Below, piece by piece: positions 19,772 to 29,388 of a DNA stretch of 64,000 nucleotides. The DNA comes from Ureibacillus composti (lineage in GTDB: Bacteria; Bacillota; Bacilli; Bacillales_A; Planococcaceae). A program made the translations under genes and the position numbers. Under the pieces are notes generated by a model. The model was not told where the DNA came from. It did not search any database and saw only the letters and a program-made list of their open reading frames with translations. The stretch spans positions 2,745,001-2,809,000 of the forward strand of contig JAUCEP010000002.1 in the NCBI GenBank assembly GCA_030348875.1. The letters are read 5' to 3'. Each line of letters begins with the position of its first letter. Positions within the stretch are counted from its first letter, which is position 1.

Positions 19772-19978
19772 ATGAAATTAATTCACTTAAACGGGAAAAC
19801 TATTAAACTACCAGAAACCGTACGTTGTGTTCAGGATTTGCTTCAATTATATGAATTAGAAAACCGCATTGTTGTCGTAGAAGTAAATAAAGAAATTATT
19901 TATAAAGAGCAATATAGAGAACAAACATTGTCAGATCAAGATACAGTAGAAATTGTTCATTTTGTAGGAGGAGGATGA
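19772..19978 (+). CDS. thiS: sulfur carrier protein ThiS
   Basis: 68 residues, ubiquitin-like fold. It ends in [10 protein letters not shown] with the Gly-Gly tail that ThiF adenylates and that then becomes a thiocarboxylate to donate sulfur to ThiG. GAGGTGAAATCATG gives the start, and its stop lies six bases before the thiG start codon. Confidence 0.95.
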   Translation: MKLIHLNGKTIKLPETVRCVQDLLQLYELENRIVVVEVNKEIIYKEQYREQTLSDQDTVEIVHFVGGG

Positions 19979-19983
19979 TAATT

Positions 19984-20751
19984 ATGTTAAAAATAGCTCA
20001 TCACACATTTCAATCGAAACTATTACTAGGAACAGGGAAATTCCCTTCTTTTGAGGTTCAGAAACAAGCCGTTGAAGTTTCTGGGACTGAGATTTTAACG
20101 TTTGCGGTTCGCAGGATGAATATTTTTGAAGAATCACAACCAAACTTCCTTGAACAACTAGATTTAACTAAATATAAACTGCTTCCAAATACAGCTGGTG
20201 CCAAAACAGCAGAAGAAGCTGTTAGAATTGCTAAGCTAGCAAAAGCTTCAGGGTTATGTGACATGATTAAAGTTGAAGTAATTGGCTGTGATAAATCTTT
20301 ATTACCGGATCCTGTTGAAACACTAAAGGCTTCTGAAATGCTATTAGCAGAAGGATTTATTGTCCTGCCTTATACGTCTGATGATGTGGTATTGGCTAAA
20401 AGACTTGAACAACTTGGGGTGCATGCAATTATGCCTGGTGCATCGCCAATTGGTTCTGGAAAAGGGCTAGTTAATCCGTTAAATCTTCAATTTATTATTG
20501 AGCAGTCTTCTGTTCCTGTTATTGTGGATGCCGGTATCGGTTCTCCAAAAGATGCTGCATATGCTATGGAACTAGGAGCAGATGGCGTTTTACTTAATAC
20601 AGCTGTTTCGGGTGCAAAAGATCCTGTCAAAATGGCACTCGCTATGAAACTAGCCATTGAAGCTGGGCACCTTGGCTATGAAGCTGGAAGAATTATAGAG
20701 AAGAATTACGGTGAAGCAAGCAGCCCTACAACGGGGATGGTGACTTCTTGA
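19984..20751 (+). CDS. thiG: thiazole synthase ThiG
   Basis: 255-residue TIM-barrel enzyme that condenses deoxyxylulose phosphate, dehydroglycine and ThiS-thiocarboxylate into the thiazole phosphate. Very close to B. subtilis Thi[51 protein letters not shown] with the catalytic lysine of the Schiff base, and [15 protein letters not shown] prefer the ATG at 19984, nine bases after GGAGG, over the ATG at 19975, which abuts the ribosome site. Its TGA overlaps the TTG start of thiF. Confidence 0.96.
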   Translation: MLKIAHHTFQSKLLLGTGKFPSFEVQKQAVEVSGTEILTFAVRRMNIFEESQPNFLEQLDLTKYKLLPNTAGAKTAEEAVRIAKLAKASGLCDMIKVEVIGCDKSLLPDPVETLKASEMLLAEGFIVLPYTSDDVVLAKRLEQLGVHAIMPGASPIGSGKGLVNPLNLQFIIEQSSVPVIVDAGIGSPKDAAYAMELGADGVLLNTAVSGAKDPVKMALAMKLAIEAGHLGYEAGRIIEKNYGEASSPTTGMVTS

Positions 20752-21773
20752 TTAACCGCTATCAAAAACAAGCCTTATTCTTAGGCTCTGATGGACAGGA
20801 ACAATTACAAAAAGCGCGTGTACTTATTATAGGAGCAGGCGCGCTAGGATCAGCCAGTGCGGAGATGCTGGCACGAGCTGGTATCAACACAATTACGGTC
20901 GTGGATCGTGATTATGTTGAATACAGCAATTTACACCGACAACATCTTTATACAGAAGCAGATGCAATGAATAAATTACCCAAAGCCATTGCGGCTAAAA
21001 ACCGCCTGCAGCAAATAAATAGTGAGATTACCATCGACAGTCATATTATCGATATTAACGCTTCTAATATTGAAGCATTAGTTAAAAATCAATCGGTTAT
21101 TATTGATGCGACAGACAATTTCGAAACAAGAATGGTGGTAAATGATGCAGCTGTTAAACATAATGTTCCGTTTATATTTGGTGCCTGTGTAGCTAGTTAC
21201 GGTTTAACCTTTACCATTATCCCAGGTTTAACCCCCTGTTTACATTGCTTGATGAATCACTTACCTCTTGATGGTATGACATGTGATACAGTGGGCGTTA
21301 TTGGTCCGATCGTACAAATCATTGCATCATTTCAAGTGACACAGGCTTTAAAGCTGCTTACTGGTCATACACCGGTACCAACACTTCAGTCTATCGATAT
21401 TTGGAAACATGAAAAAGCAGACATCACCATTTCATCTATGAAAAATAAACAGTGTCCAACATGTGGTGAGAAAGCCACTTATCCCTATCTATCTTATGAA
21501 AGCCAAACACAGACAGATGTTTTATGTGGTCGAGATGCCGTGCAAATTCGCCCAGGCATTTCCCTTTCACTCTCACTAGATCTCTTGAAAGAAAAATTAC
21601 AATCGTTTGTTACTCAAATTACAGTTAATGCTTATTTACTATCATGCATATTCGAAGGCTATCGAGTCGTTATATTTAAAGATGGTCGTGCAATTATTCA
21701 TGGTATACATGATTCGAAAAGAGCACGAGTTGTGTATAATCGCATTATTCAGTGTTATTCATCATATCAGTAG
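20748..21773 (+). CDS. thiF: ThiF adenylyltransferase
   Basis: 341-residue E1-like enzyme that adenylates the C-terminus of ThiS. ATP-binding loop [20 protein letters not shown], the [17 protein letters not shown] region with the catalytic arginine, [14 protein letters not shown], and zinc cysteines in CLHCL and CPTCGEK. TTG start overlaps the thiG stop (TTGA), so the two are coupled. The C-terminal 90 residues beyond the E1 core are poorly defined. It is the last thi gene; no thiD follows. Confidence 0.92.
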   Translation: MINRYQKQALFLGSDGQEQLQKARVLIIGAGALGSASAEMLARAGINTITVVDRDYVEYSNLHRQHLYTEADAMNKLPKAIAAKNRLQQINSEITIDSHIIDINASNIEALVKNQSVIIDATDNFETRMVVNDAAVKHNVPFIFGACVASYGLTFTIIPGLTPCLHCLMNHLPLDGMTCDTVGVIGPIVQIIASFQVTQALKLLTGHTPVPTLQSIDIWKHEKADITISSMKNKQCPTCGEKATYPYLSYESQTQTDVLCGRDAVQIRPGISLSLSLDLLKEKLQSFVTQITVNAYLLSCIFEGYRVVIFKDGRAIIHGIHDSKRARVVYNRIIQCYSSYQ

Positions 21774-21936
21774 GACCCCAAATAATAACATTCGTTCTTA
21801 TCAGCTAATTATCACAATCGTTTGGGTATTCTCAAATTATACCGATAACTTATTAGATTTATATATGTGCGAAAGTTGCGAAAATTAAGATATAATGAAG
21901 TTGTGTTATGAAAGACTAATAAATGGAGGGAATCTT

Positions 21937-23094
21937 ATGTATCCAAATATTCTAAGACATCCCGGACCAACTCCAATTCCTAAAAAAGTGCAGCTAGCTA
22001 TGGCCCAGGATATGATTAGCCATCGCACAGAAGAGTTTGTTCGGTTATATCAAGAAACAATACAACGTGTAAAACCTATTTTCGGTACAAAACAAGATAT
22101 TTTGCTTCTGCCCTCAGGAGGTACGGCTGCACTAGAAGCAGCAGCGGTCAATACGGTTTCATCCGGTGAAGAAGTAGTGGTTATCACAGTAGGGGCTTTT
22201 GGCGATTATTTCGTTTCCATTTGTGAGAAGTATGGCTTCATTGTACATAAGCTTGAAAAGAAATGGGGCGAGGCTTGTACAGAGGAAGACTTAATTGAAT
22301 TTCTAAAACCTTTATCTAATATTAAGGTCGTTTTTGCCACTTATAATGAAACATCAACTGGAATCCTAAACCCTATCGACAAATTGGCAAATGTGGTGCG
22401 TACATATACAAATGCACTCTTCGTCGTCGATGGGGTGAGCTGTATTGGTGGAGCTCCTGCTGAAATGGACGAATGGGGCATTGATATTTTAGTTACTGGG
22501 TCACAAAAAGCTATGATGTTACCACCGGGTCTTTCACTGTTAAGCGTCAGCGAAAGAGCTTGGAAAGTGATAGAAACAAATCGTACACCTGCCTATTATT
22601 TAAATTTATTAAGCTATCGGGAGTGGGCTACAAAAGGGATGACACCAAACACACCGACGATTTCTCTGATTATGGGACTCTCAGCTGTATGTGATTTAAT
22701 TGATGAGGAAGGCGGATTCTCCAAAACGGTCGAACGGCATCAATTAATGAAAAATATGGTTCGTGAAGCCATGAAGGCGCTTTCTATTGGGTTGTTGACA
22801 AGTGATGAATATGCCTCGCCAACCATTACCGCCATTCGCACACCTGAAGGATTGGAGCTTTCCGCCTTTTTGCCACATTTAAAGAAGAAATATCATCTTG
22901 ATTTTGCCGGTGGCCTCGGCCATCTGCAGGGAAATGTTTTCCGATTTGGGCATATGGGCTATTGCTTCCCTAGTGATATCCTTCAGGCGGTTTCTTTAAT
23001 CGAAGCAGGTTTACAGGATTTTGCCTATCCATTTGAACCAGGGGCAGGAGTAAAAGCAGCACAAAACGTATTCCTGACTGACCTAAGAAAATAA
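21937..23094 (+). CDS. class V aminotransferase (alanine/serine-glyoxylate type)
   Basis: 385-residue fold-type I PLP enzyme. LRHPGPTPIPKKVQLAMA at the start, LLLPSGGTAALEAAAVNTVS, FVVDGVSCIGGAPAEMDEWG with the PLP aspartate, and VTGSQKAMMLPPGL with the Schiff-base lysine. These mark the alanine-glyoxylate / serine-pyruvate subgroup. GGAGGGAATCTTATG selects the start at 21937. It is 160 bp after thiF; if it uses glyoxylate, it could turn the waste from ThiO (hydrolysed iminoacetate) back into glycine. The downstream glycerate kinase relic fits a serine-glyoxylate route equally well. Confidence 0.85.
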   Translation: MYPNILRHPGPTPIPKKVQLAMAQDMISHRTEEFVRLYQETIQRVKPIFGTKQDILLLPSGGTAALEAAAVNTVSSGEEVVVITVGAFGDYFVSICEKYGFIVHKLEKKWGEACTEEDLIEFLKPLSNIKVVFATYNETSTGILNPIDKLANVVRTYTNALFVVDGVSCIGGAPAEMDEWGIDILVTGSQKAMMLPPGLSLLSVSERAWKVIETNRTPAYYLNLLSYREWATKGMTPNTPTISLIMGLSAVCDLIDEEGGFSKTVERHQLMKNMVREAMKALSIGLLTSDEYASPTITAIRTPEGLELSAFLPHLKKKYHLDFAGGLGHLQGNVFRFGHMGYCFPSDILQAVSLIEAGLQDFAYPFEPGAGVKAAQNVFLTDLRK

Positions 23095-23453
23095 GAGTAG
23101 TACGTGGAATTAGATTGCTTCCCAGTCAATTGAACGTGACCATTATTCATTAAGAAATGAACAATTTCTTGTGATAATGAATCCATCTAAGCCCAGCAGG
23201 CAAAGGTGGATTCATTTCTGGTTCTGGTGTAAGAAAAGCGGTTGCGCCTTGCTTAGCCAAAGGAATAGCAAATGTTCTATGGCAAAAAAAGTCCACCCCA
23301 TCGTTAAACCCCAAATAATTTGTTTATGAATTAATTGTCTAGCTCCTCGCAATAACTACAGAACAAACGTTCTTACTCATTTTTAAGAAAAGACCAGAAC
23401 ACAATTACTTCCTGGTCACTTCTCACGACAATATACAGATAACCTAAATTTGT
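23095..23453. other. intergenic or decayed DNA, no assignable gene
   Basis: On the minus strand at about 23350-23200 two overlapping short frames carry protein-like stretches (QIIWGLTMGWTFFAIEHLLF in one, AIPLAKQGATAFLTPEPEM in another), suggesting further decayed coding DNA beyond the kinase relic, but I cannot name a family. Confidence 0.3.
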
Positions 23454-23811
23454 ACTTGCTTAATAAGTTGTCCAGTTCCAAAAGATGAGGCAATTCTTGG
23501 ATTTCTCTCATCAGGATTCAATAAAGTGATCCCTTAAGCAGAAGCCATTTCAATGACACAAGTGGATTGATTGCCGAGTACTTCGTAATAAGCTTATTTT
23601 TCACGGCTAAGAGGATCAGTACAGTTGTTTTGACGAAATTACCGTTTGTTGCTAAAACGAGGGCATTCATCGTTCCCTCTGCGCCATCCGCAACTGGAAG
23701 TAAAAATGATTCTATTTCTGAATTTGCTCGCTTAATTCCCTGTTCAATGGCTTGGGCTGCTTTTAGTGCTGTATGCACCTTAAAAGAATTCTTCTTATTA
23801 TAAAATCCCAA
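23454..23811 (-). pseudogene. glycerate kinase (GlxK-type) relic
   Basis: Minus strand translation from 23811 gives NSFKVHTALKAAQAIEQGIK and FLLPVADGAEGTMNALVLAT, the N-terminus of bacterial glycerate 2-kinase (family: DSFKGSLSA-EAA-AI--G, LPVADGGEGT). After about residue 60 the frame breaks; in another frame CVIEMASA, a stop, then GITLLNPDERNPRIASSFG and TGQLIKQ correspond to the family's ASGL--P-ERNP---SYGTGELI. The gene is frameshifted, has an in-frame stop and lacks about two thirds of the enzyme. Confidence 0.75.
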
Positions 23812-24016
23812 ATTAGTATAGTTAAATCTAATTTACCTTCCTTTTTATATTAACCATTCGTTAAATAGACATTGAATTGTAGATGAATAAATGACGATAA
23901 AAAAACACTACTACCAAAACATTGAATTTTGATAGTAGTTTAATCCTTTTATAAAATTTTAAGCTACTATTAATAGAGTTATTAAGTCGGCAAAAAATTG
24001 TTGCGCAATTTATTAC

Positions 24017-25405
24017 TTAAACCTCTATTTTTTTGTTAGCAGTAAACTTTAAACTTTGTTCTAGAGCATAAGCAAATTGGTAAAGTCGGGCTTCATTTCC
24101 ATGTTTCTCAATCAGTTGCGCGCCTATAGGTAAACCACTTTTTGATAGGCCGCAAGGAATTGATATAGAAGGATTACCAGTATAGTTTGTTATAGATGTT
24201 AATCTCAGCAATGCACTTCGAACAAGCTCTTTTTGATTGCCTATTTCTACCTCCCTTTGACCAATATCAGTTGGCAAGATTGGAAGAGTTGGAGTCAATA
24301 AGACATCTACATGATCAAAAGCTTGATTATATTCATCAATTAATTTCTTTCTCTCTATCTGTGAATGTATATATTCATATGCCTTCACTTTCCTACTTTC
24401 TTCTAATCTTTCATAAACTTCTGAATCAATAATCCCCTTATAACTGTCAAATGTGTTCATATGTACTGCAGCGGCTTCAGATTTAATTGTTACAGCCTGT
24501 GCTACAGCAATTCTGTTTATACAATCAATTTTAATTTCTTCAATTTTTGCCCCCAGAGATTCAAAAGCATTTATGCAATTTTTCATTGTTTCCTGTACTT
24601 CTTCTTCAATCAAGTCAAAATAAAAAGAAGGAATACCGATAACTTTACCCTTAATATCTTTTCCTATTAAGTCATGATAGTCTTTGTTCAAAGTTTTAAT
24701 AGAATAAGGATCATTTGGGTCATGCCCTGCGATTATATTTAATAATAAGGCATTATCATATACATTATTTGTTATAGGTCCTACATGATCCAATGTATAA
24801 GCCAAATCATAAACACCTTTTTTACTTACTAAGCCAAAGGTCGGCTTCATTCCTACAACCCCACAAGCAGATGAAGGTATTCTAATAGACCCTCCTGTAT
24901 CAGTACCTAAAGCTAAACTCACCATACCCGCTCCTACAGCAGCTGCCGAACCACTACTTGAGCCACCTGATATTTTTTTTAGGTTATATGGGTTTAAGCA
25001 AGGACCAAAGTAAGAACGATCTCCTATTGGACCATAAGCGTATTCATGTGTGTTCGTTTTCCCGATGATAATAGCTCCAGCTTCTTTTAATTTTTTTATG
25101 ACAGTTGCATCAACGTCTGGAACAAAGTTTTCATATACTTTAGAACCCATTGTTGTTCTTATGTTTTTTGTATAAATTAAATCTTTAATTGCAATTGGAA
25201 TTCCATGTAATTTACTTCTGATTTTACCTTCAACTAATTCTTTTTCTAACTTTCTTGCCACTTGAAGTGCCTCTTCGTCTGAAATCGTAATAAAAGAATT
25301 ATTCTTTTTATTCTCTTCATATATTTTTTCTAAATTCCCTTTTACAAGATCAACAGGAGAGAGCTCTCTTTTATTTATTAAAGTAGATATTTCTGTAATA
25401 TTCAT
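24017..25405 (-). CDS. amidase signature family hydrolase
   Basis: 462 residues. The amidase signature GGSSSGSAAAVGAGMVSLAL and GTDTGGSIRIPSSACGVVG carries the catalytic cis-serine and serine nucleophile, and AIKDLIYTKNIRTTMGS supplies the lysine, completing the Ser-cisSer-Lys triad. It would hydrolyse an amide, or be GatA-like, but a lone gene coupled to a transporter argues for a catabolic amidase. The ATG overlaps the TAA of the upstream MFS gene by one base, so the two form one operon read from the sigma-54 promoter at 26939-26954. Confidence 0.88.
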   Translation of the reverse strand: MNITEISTLINKRELSPVDLVKGNLEKIYEENKKNNSFITISDEEALQVARKLEKELVEGKIRSKLHGIPIAIKDLIYTKNIRTTMGSKVYENFVPDVDATVIKKLKEAGAIIIGKTNTHEYAYGPIGDRSYFGPCLNPYNLKKISGGSSSGSAAAVGAGMVSLALGTDTGGSIRIPSSACGVVGMKPTFGLVSKKGVYDLAYTLDHVGPITNNVYDNALLLNIIAGHDPNDPYSIKTLNKDYHDLIGKDIKGKVIGIPSFYFDLIEEEVQETMKNCINAFESLGAKIEEIKIDCINRIAVAQAVTIKSEAAAVHMNTFDSYKGIIDSEVYERLEESRKVKAYEYIHSQIERKKLIDEYNQAFDHVDVLLTPTLPILPTDIGQREVEIGNQKELVRSALLRLTSITNYTGNPSISIPCGLSKSGLPIGAQLIEKHGNEARLYQFAYALEQSLKFTANKKIEV

Positions 25406-26733
25406 TATCTTTCAACTCCTAATACAGGAACTGCAACTTCCTTAATTCTTTTACCAGGTTTAACAAATACCATTGCTACCATCCCTATTACAGAAGCAAC
25501 GGCTGCTGCTATAAACATAGAAGAATAGCCATTACTCAATACTAGGAATCCTGTTAATGTAGGCGCAATGATTGTAGCTGTGTTGGTAATAAAATGCGTA
25601 ATACCACCATAAGTACCTGCCTTACTTGGTTCAGTATCAATAATTACAGACCAATAAACAGAATTCGGTAATGAATTAAAAGCATTTCCAATACACATTA
25701 AAGCCATTACTCCTACAATCGTATCTGCAGTTGGTATTAGTACAAAACAAATTGCTGTAAAAAATAATGAAACTACTGCTAATCCAGATCGTGCGATTCT
25801 TAAACTGCCTGTCTTCAATCGTAAATAGTCAGAAATTTTACCACCTAACAACACAGTAAAGCATGCACCTATCCAAGGAATCATACCTAAATACCAGAGT
25901 GAAGATAATTGGAATCCAAATTCATCTTGTAAGTACTTAGGTGTCCATGTCAGTATTAGAAAGTTGATATATTGAAAAGCAAAATATCCCAATGCATTGA
26001 ATACTAAAGTTGGGTTTTTAAAGAAATGGTACCATTTTATTTTCTCATCAATTTCACTAACCAACTGTTCTCCTGGTAATAAATCTTTAGTAGATCGAAT
26101 CTTCTCTAGTTCTTCTTTAGAAACTTTAGGATGCTCTTCAGGTAAATTTGTGAACATTTTTCTCCACAAAATCACCCATATAACGCCCAATGCTCCAAGT
26201 AAAATGAACATGACTTTCCAACTAGTTATGGTTAAAAGAGCTACTGCTATTGGTGCTGTTAACAATGCTCCTAATGGAGTTCCTAAAAGACCTAATGATA
26301 CAGCAAAACCACGTTCTTTCGGTGTAGCCCAATTTGCATTCGTTTTGTTAATAGTGGAAAATGTTGGCCCTTCTGAAAAACCAAATAGAATACGGATTAA
26401 TGCAAATCCTGCTAAAGCCGATCCTCCAAATAGAACCATTCCGAGTTCGCCAGCAAATGCTGTTCCAATTACAAATATAGACCAACCTGTTCCTATAAAT
26501 AGCCAAACAAATTTTGGTCCCTTTTTATCTGCAAGTATTCCTCCAAAAAGTGCTCCGAAAAGATAACCATATCCAAAATAACCAAGAACTGCCCCCCATT
26601 CAACAGTGTCAAAGTTAAATTCTTCAATGATATACTCTTGAGCATATGAAATTGCTCCCCTGTCAACATAGTTGATGATAACCATAAGAACCATCATTAG
26701 CATGATGTTATATCGATAGTTATTTTTCATCAT
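25405..26733 (-). CDS. MFS transporter (ACS/anion:cation symporter-like)
   Basis: About 442 residues with 12 membrane helices. NYVDRGAISYAQEYII in the first helix is typical of the anion:cation symporter branch, GYLFGALFGGILADKKGPK is the loop 2-3 motif, and RILFGFSEGPTFSTINK is the helix 4 motif. I placed the start at 26733 (MMKNNYRYN) because GGAGAAAGGGG precedes it. Translationally linked to the amidase, so it likely imports the amidase substrate, perhaps an organic-acid amide. Confidence 0.88.
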   Translation of the reverse strand: MMKNNYRYNIMLMMVLMVIINYVDRGAISYAQEYIIEEFNFDTVEWGAVLGYFGYGYLFGALFGGILADKKGPKFVWLFIGTGWSIFVIGTAFAGELGMVLFGGSALAGFALIRILFGFSEGPTFSTINKTNANWATPKERGFAVSLGLLGTPLGALLTAPIAVALLTITSWKVMFILLGALGVIWVILWRKMFTNLPEEHPKVSKEELEKIRSTKDLLPGEQLVSEIDEKIKWYHFFKNPTLVFNALGYFAFQYINFLILTWTPKYLQDEFGFQLSSLWYLGMIPWIGACFTVLLGGKISDYLRLKTGSLRIARSGLAVVSLFFTAICFVLIPTADTIVGVMALMCIGNAFNSLPNSVYWSVIIDTEPSKAGTYGGITHFITNTATIIAPTLTGFLVLSNGYSSMFIAAAVASVIGMVAMVFVKPGKRIKEVAVPVLGVER

Positions 26734-26784
26734 CTTTACCCCTTTCTCCTTCTGTAATAAATTCATTCTTCTTCAAATTTTTTA

Positions 26785-26802
26785 TCATGCATTTCTGCAT
26801 AG
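26785..26802. repeat. leader copy of the activator-site-like palindrome
   Basis: TCATGCATTTCTGCATAG, differing at one base from the copy at 27047-27064. It lies between the predicted sigma-54 start (about 26928) and the MFS start codon, so it could be an operator in the leader. Confidence 0.6.
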
Positions 26803-26938
26803 TTACGATAATTACTTAATAAATGGATTGGATAGAATCCTTTATATTTATATTAATCCGTATGCACACAGACTATTTTTATTTTTAAAAGGAATTCAAC
26901 TTCCATCTATAGCAGATTTGAAGAGTCACTATATATAG

Positions 26939-26954
26939 AGCAATTTTTATGCCA
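26939..26954 (-). promoter_or_regulatory. sigma-54 (-24/-12) promoter of the MFS-amidase operon
   Basis: Minus strand TGGCATAAAAATTGCT: GG and GC elements with the exact spacing of the consensus TGGCACG-N4-TTGCA. Transcription should start near 26928, giving a leader of about 195 bases. The divergent gene encodes a GAFTGA-type activator, which fits. Confidence 0.85.
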
Positions 26955-27028
26955 ACTATAAAAATATACTTTAAAACTATACTTTTCTGAATTATCTTGT
27001 AATAGTGTAAGATTTAGGGTAAAATTCA

Positions 27029-27064
27029 ATGCAAAATTGCATATACTCATGCATTTATGCATAG
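27029..27064. promoter_or_regulatory. candidate upstream activating sites for the sigma-54 activator
   Basis: Two palindromes, ATGCAAAATTGCAT (27029-27042) and ATGCATTTATGCAT (27049-27062), 75-110 bp upstream of the sigma-54 promoter and just before the activator's own start codon. Position and TGCA-rich dyad symmetry are as expected for enhancer sites. Confidence 0.65.
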
Positions 27065-27084
27065 ATAAAAGGTTGTGAATTTAA

Positions 27085-28815
27085 TTGAATAATAAGTATA
27101 AATATCCCATTACTCTAGAAGGTACTCTCGACTCACTTTCATCTGGATTCATCATTATTAACTATTATGGAATTATTCAGTTTATCAATCCAAAGGGAGC
27201 ACATCTTTTAAATACAGAAGTCGTTAATGCAGTAAATAGATCTTTCTTTGATTTAGTGATAGGGCTGGATCATTCATTATTGATGAGTGAAGAACATTCA
27301 GTTAATGAAGTTATCGTTGGTGGGAAAAAGTTGATATTAAACCAATCTCCTATCTATACGGAAGAAGGTTTTTATGGCATTTCTGCCTTTTTTGAAGAGG
27401 AACACTTTTATGAGGGATTATTAAAAGAGCATGAGTCCTATAAAAACTTAAGCATTGATTTAAAAGCGATTTTCGATACATCATATGACGTGATCTATGT
27501 ATCAGATAATAAAGGTATTACGCTAAGAGTTAGTTCAGCTTGTAAAGAACTATGGGGAAAAGAAGAAAAAGACTTAGTAGGGAAAAGCGTCTACGAGCTA
27601 GAGAAAGAAGGAATCTATAGGCCTTCTACTACACGTATGGTTTTAGAAAAGAAAGAAACAGTGTCACTCATACAAACAACCCGCACTGGAAAAAGGCTAA
27701 AGGTTATTGGAACTCCTATTAAAGATAAAAATGGAGAAATCATAAGAGTCATTAATGCTTCAAGGGATATCACTGAATTAAGTCAGCTTCAATCCGAACT
27801 AGAAGAGACGAAGCAATTACTAGAAGGTTATAAAAATGAGTTAAATGACCTTCGAATACGTAATGAGGCTAAAACAAGTCTCGTTTCTCGAAGCATTAAA
27901 ATGAATAACGTTATCTCTCTTTCACAAAGAATAGCAAATGTAGATTCTACAGTACTTATTTTAGGGGAAACCGGTGTTGGAAAAGAAGTAATTGCAAATT
28001 ATATTCATAAATCAAGCCCCAGATCTGATAAGCCATTTATTAAATTAAATTGTGGCGCAATCCCAGAGAATCTTTTGGAGTCAGAACTGTTTGGTTATGA
28101 AAAAGGAGCTTTCACCGGTGCTGTAAAACAAAAGAGAGGTATGTTTGAACTGGCAAACGATGGCACTTTATTTCTAGATGAAATTGGAGAAATGTCTCTT
28201 TCCTTGCAAATAAAACTGTTGCGAGTAATTCAAGAACAAGAACTACTACGTGTTGGTGGTACAACAGCAATTAAAATTAACATCCGTCTTATTACAGCAA
28301 CTAATCGAGATTTATTGCAGATGGTGAAGGAAGGGACTTTTCGCGAAGATCTCTATTACCGCTTGAATGTAATCCCAATAAACATACCTGCCTTACGCGA
28401 CCGAACTGAGGATATTTTAGCTTTAGTTCTACATTTTTTTGATTATTACAATCATAAGTATATGCGGTCAATGAGATTATCTCCGAGTGCCCTTGAAACT
28501 CTCCAACAATATCATTGGCCTGGTAATGTTCGAGAATTGCAAAATATAATTGAACGACTTGTCGTTTTAAGTGAAAATGAGGTAATTGACAAGGATATGG
28601 TTGAAGAGTGCTTATTTACTGACCCTTGTAGCCGAAAATCAGATTGTGTTACAGTAAACAAAATTATCCCACTTAAAGAATGTGTAGAAGAGGTAGAAAG
28701 ACAACTTATAGAATTGGCTCAACAAAAATACAAATCAACTTCCCAGATTGCTTCTGTTTTAAAAGTTAATCAGTCAACAATCAGTCGTAAAATACAGCGA
28801 TTAATGAACAATTGA
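27085..28815 (+). CDS. sigma-54-dependent transcriptional activator (PAS-AAA+-Fis HTH)
   Basis: 576 residues. Two N-terminal PAS-like regions (about 10-100 and 125-235, the second with [16 protein letters not shown] and [20 protein letters not shown]), then the AAA+ ATPase: Walker A GETGVGKE near residue 295, GAFTGA at 341-346 (the loop that contacts sigma-54), Walker [12 protein letters not shown], the YYRLNVIPI segment, and a C-terminal Fis-type HTH ([20 protein letters not shown]). No receiver domain, so a small molecule likely signals through PAS. Start is TTG. It is divergent from the MFS-amidase operon it presumably activates. Confidence 0.93.
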   Translation: MNNKYKYPITLEGTLDSLSSGFIIINYYGIIQFINPKGAHLLNTEVVNAVNRSFFDLVIGLDHSLLMSEEHSVNEVIVGGKKLILNQSPIYTEEGFYGISAFFEEEHFYEGLLKEHESYKNLSIDLKAIFDTSYDVIYVSDNKGITLRVSSACKELWGKEEKDLVGKSVYELEKEGIYRPSTTRMVLEKKETVSLIQTTRTGKRLKVIGTPIKDKNGEIIRVINASRDITELSQLQSELEETKQLLEGYKNELNDLRIRNEAKTSLVSRSIKMNNVISLSQRIANVDSTVLILGETGVGKEVIANYIHKSSPRSDKPFIKLNCGAIPENLLESELFGYEKGAFTGAVKQKRGMFELANDGTLFLDEIGEMSLSLQIKLLRVIQEQELLRVGGTTAIKINIRLITATNRDLLQMVKEGTFREDLYYRLNVIPINIPALRDRTEDILALVLHFFDYYNHKYMRSMRLSPSALETLQQYHWPGNVRELQNIIERLVVLSENEVIDKDMVEECLFTDPCSRKSDCVTVNKIIPLKECVEEVERQLIELAQQKYKSTSQIASVLKVNQSTISRKIQRLMNN

Positions 28816-29154
28816 TGCTTCTTAAAGGAATACAAGATAGAGATATTAAGAAGCATGTGAGTTGGATATGAAGAAACTTTAGTTCAATATAAAAGACTGT
28901 AAGGAAATGAAATACTTCATCTTTGAACACCGAGAAGGACTTACTCAAATTATTCCTGAACACGAGACAGATGATGGGTATTATTCGCATACCATACACC
29001 GTTTCATTTTTCTTATATAATTGTTATTCTAGATAGATTCTCATAGTTGTACTTTGAATAATCTTGAACTCTTCTTTACAAATGTCAAAATAAATGGTCT
29101 AATTTGATACTCGGTAGCGATCCAGAAACTTTTCATTTCCTATTCTTTTTTGAC
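28816..29154. other. intergenic, no assignable gene
   Basis: Contains a 37-codon frame at 28907-29020 (MKYFIFEHREGLTQ...) whose AAGGA site sits only one base from the ATG, so translation is doubtful. GCTTCTTAA at 28816-28824 and TTAAGAAGC at 28847-28855 form a 9-bp perfect hairpin just after the activator gene, a possible weak terminator without a T-tract. Confidence 0.35.
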
Positions 29155-29213
29155 AAAAAAAAAAAAAAAATAGCGCTACGATTCCTTGATACTAAAGAAT
29201 CTGTAGCGCTTTT
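29155..29213 (-). terminator. strong terminator, with a T16 tract on the minus strand
   Basis: AGCGCTAC-ATTC / GAAT-GTAGCGCT hairpin at 29172-29210; on the minus strand it is followed by a run of 16 T (A16 at 29155-29170). Ends transcription of the lhgO operon; also ends in TTTT on the plus strand, so it could work both ways. Confidence 0.85.
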
Positions 29214-29245
29214 CAGTAGGTAAATACTTATCTTGCCCTTAATAC

Positions 29246-29269
29246 GTCCAGGAGGGCTTCCCCCCGGAC
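29246..29269 (-). other. GC-rich hairpin in the 3' region after lhgO
   Basis: Ten-pair stem (two G-U pairs) with a four-base loop, sequence GTCCGGGGGGAAGCCCTCCT and on, strikingly GC-rich for this region. It lies between the lhgO stop and the terminator; role unknown. Confidence 0.5.
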
Positions 29270-29388
29270 TTTCATAGACTGAAAGGACTCACTTTTTCAA
29301 AGGTATTTTCTACTTATAATTTCATATAGTTCGTTATCCGATTTTAATTTTTGCTGTTATTATTTAGCTGCCAACCATCTTTGTTTTA

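Noticed and set aside
28907..29020. 37-codon peptide MKYFIFEHREGLTQ...
   Set aside because: Ribosome site is only one base from the ATG and no homolog comes to mind; too weak to call.
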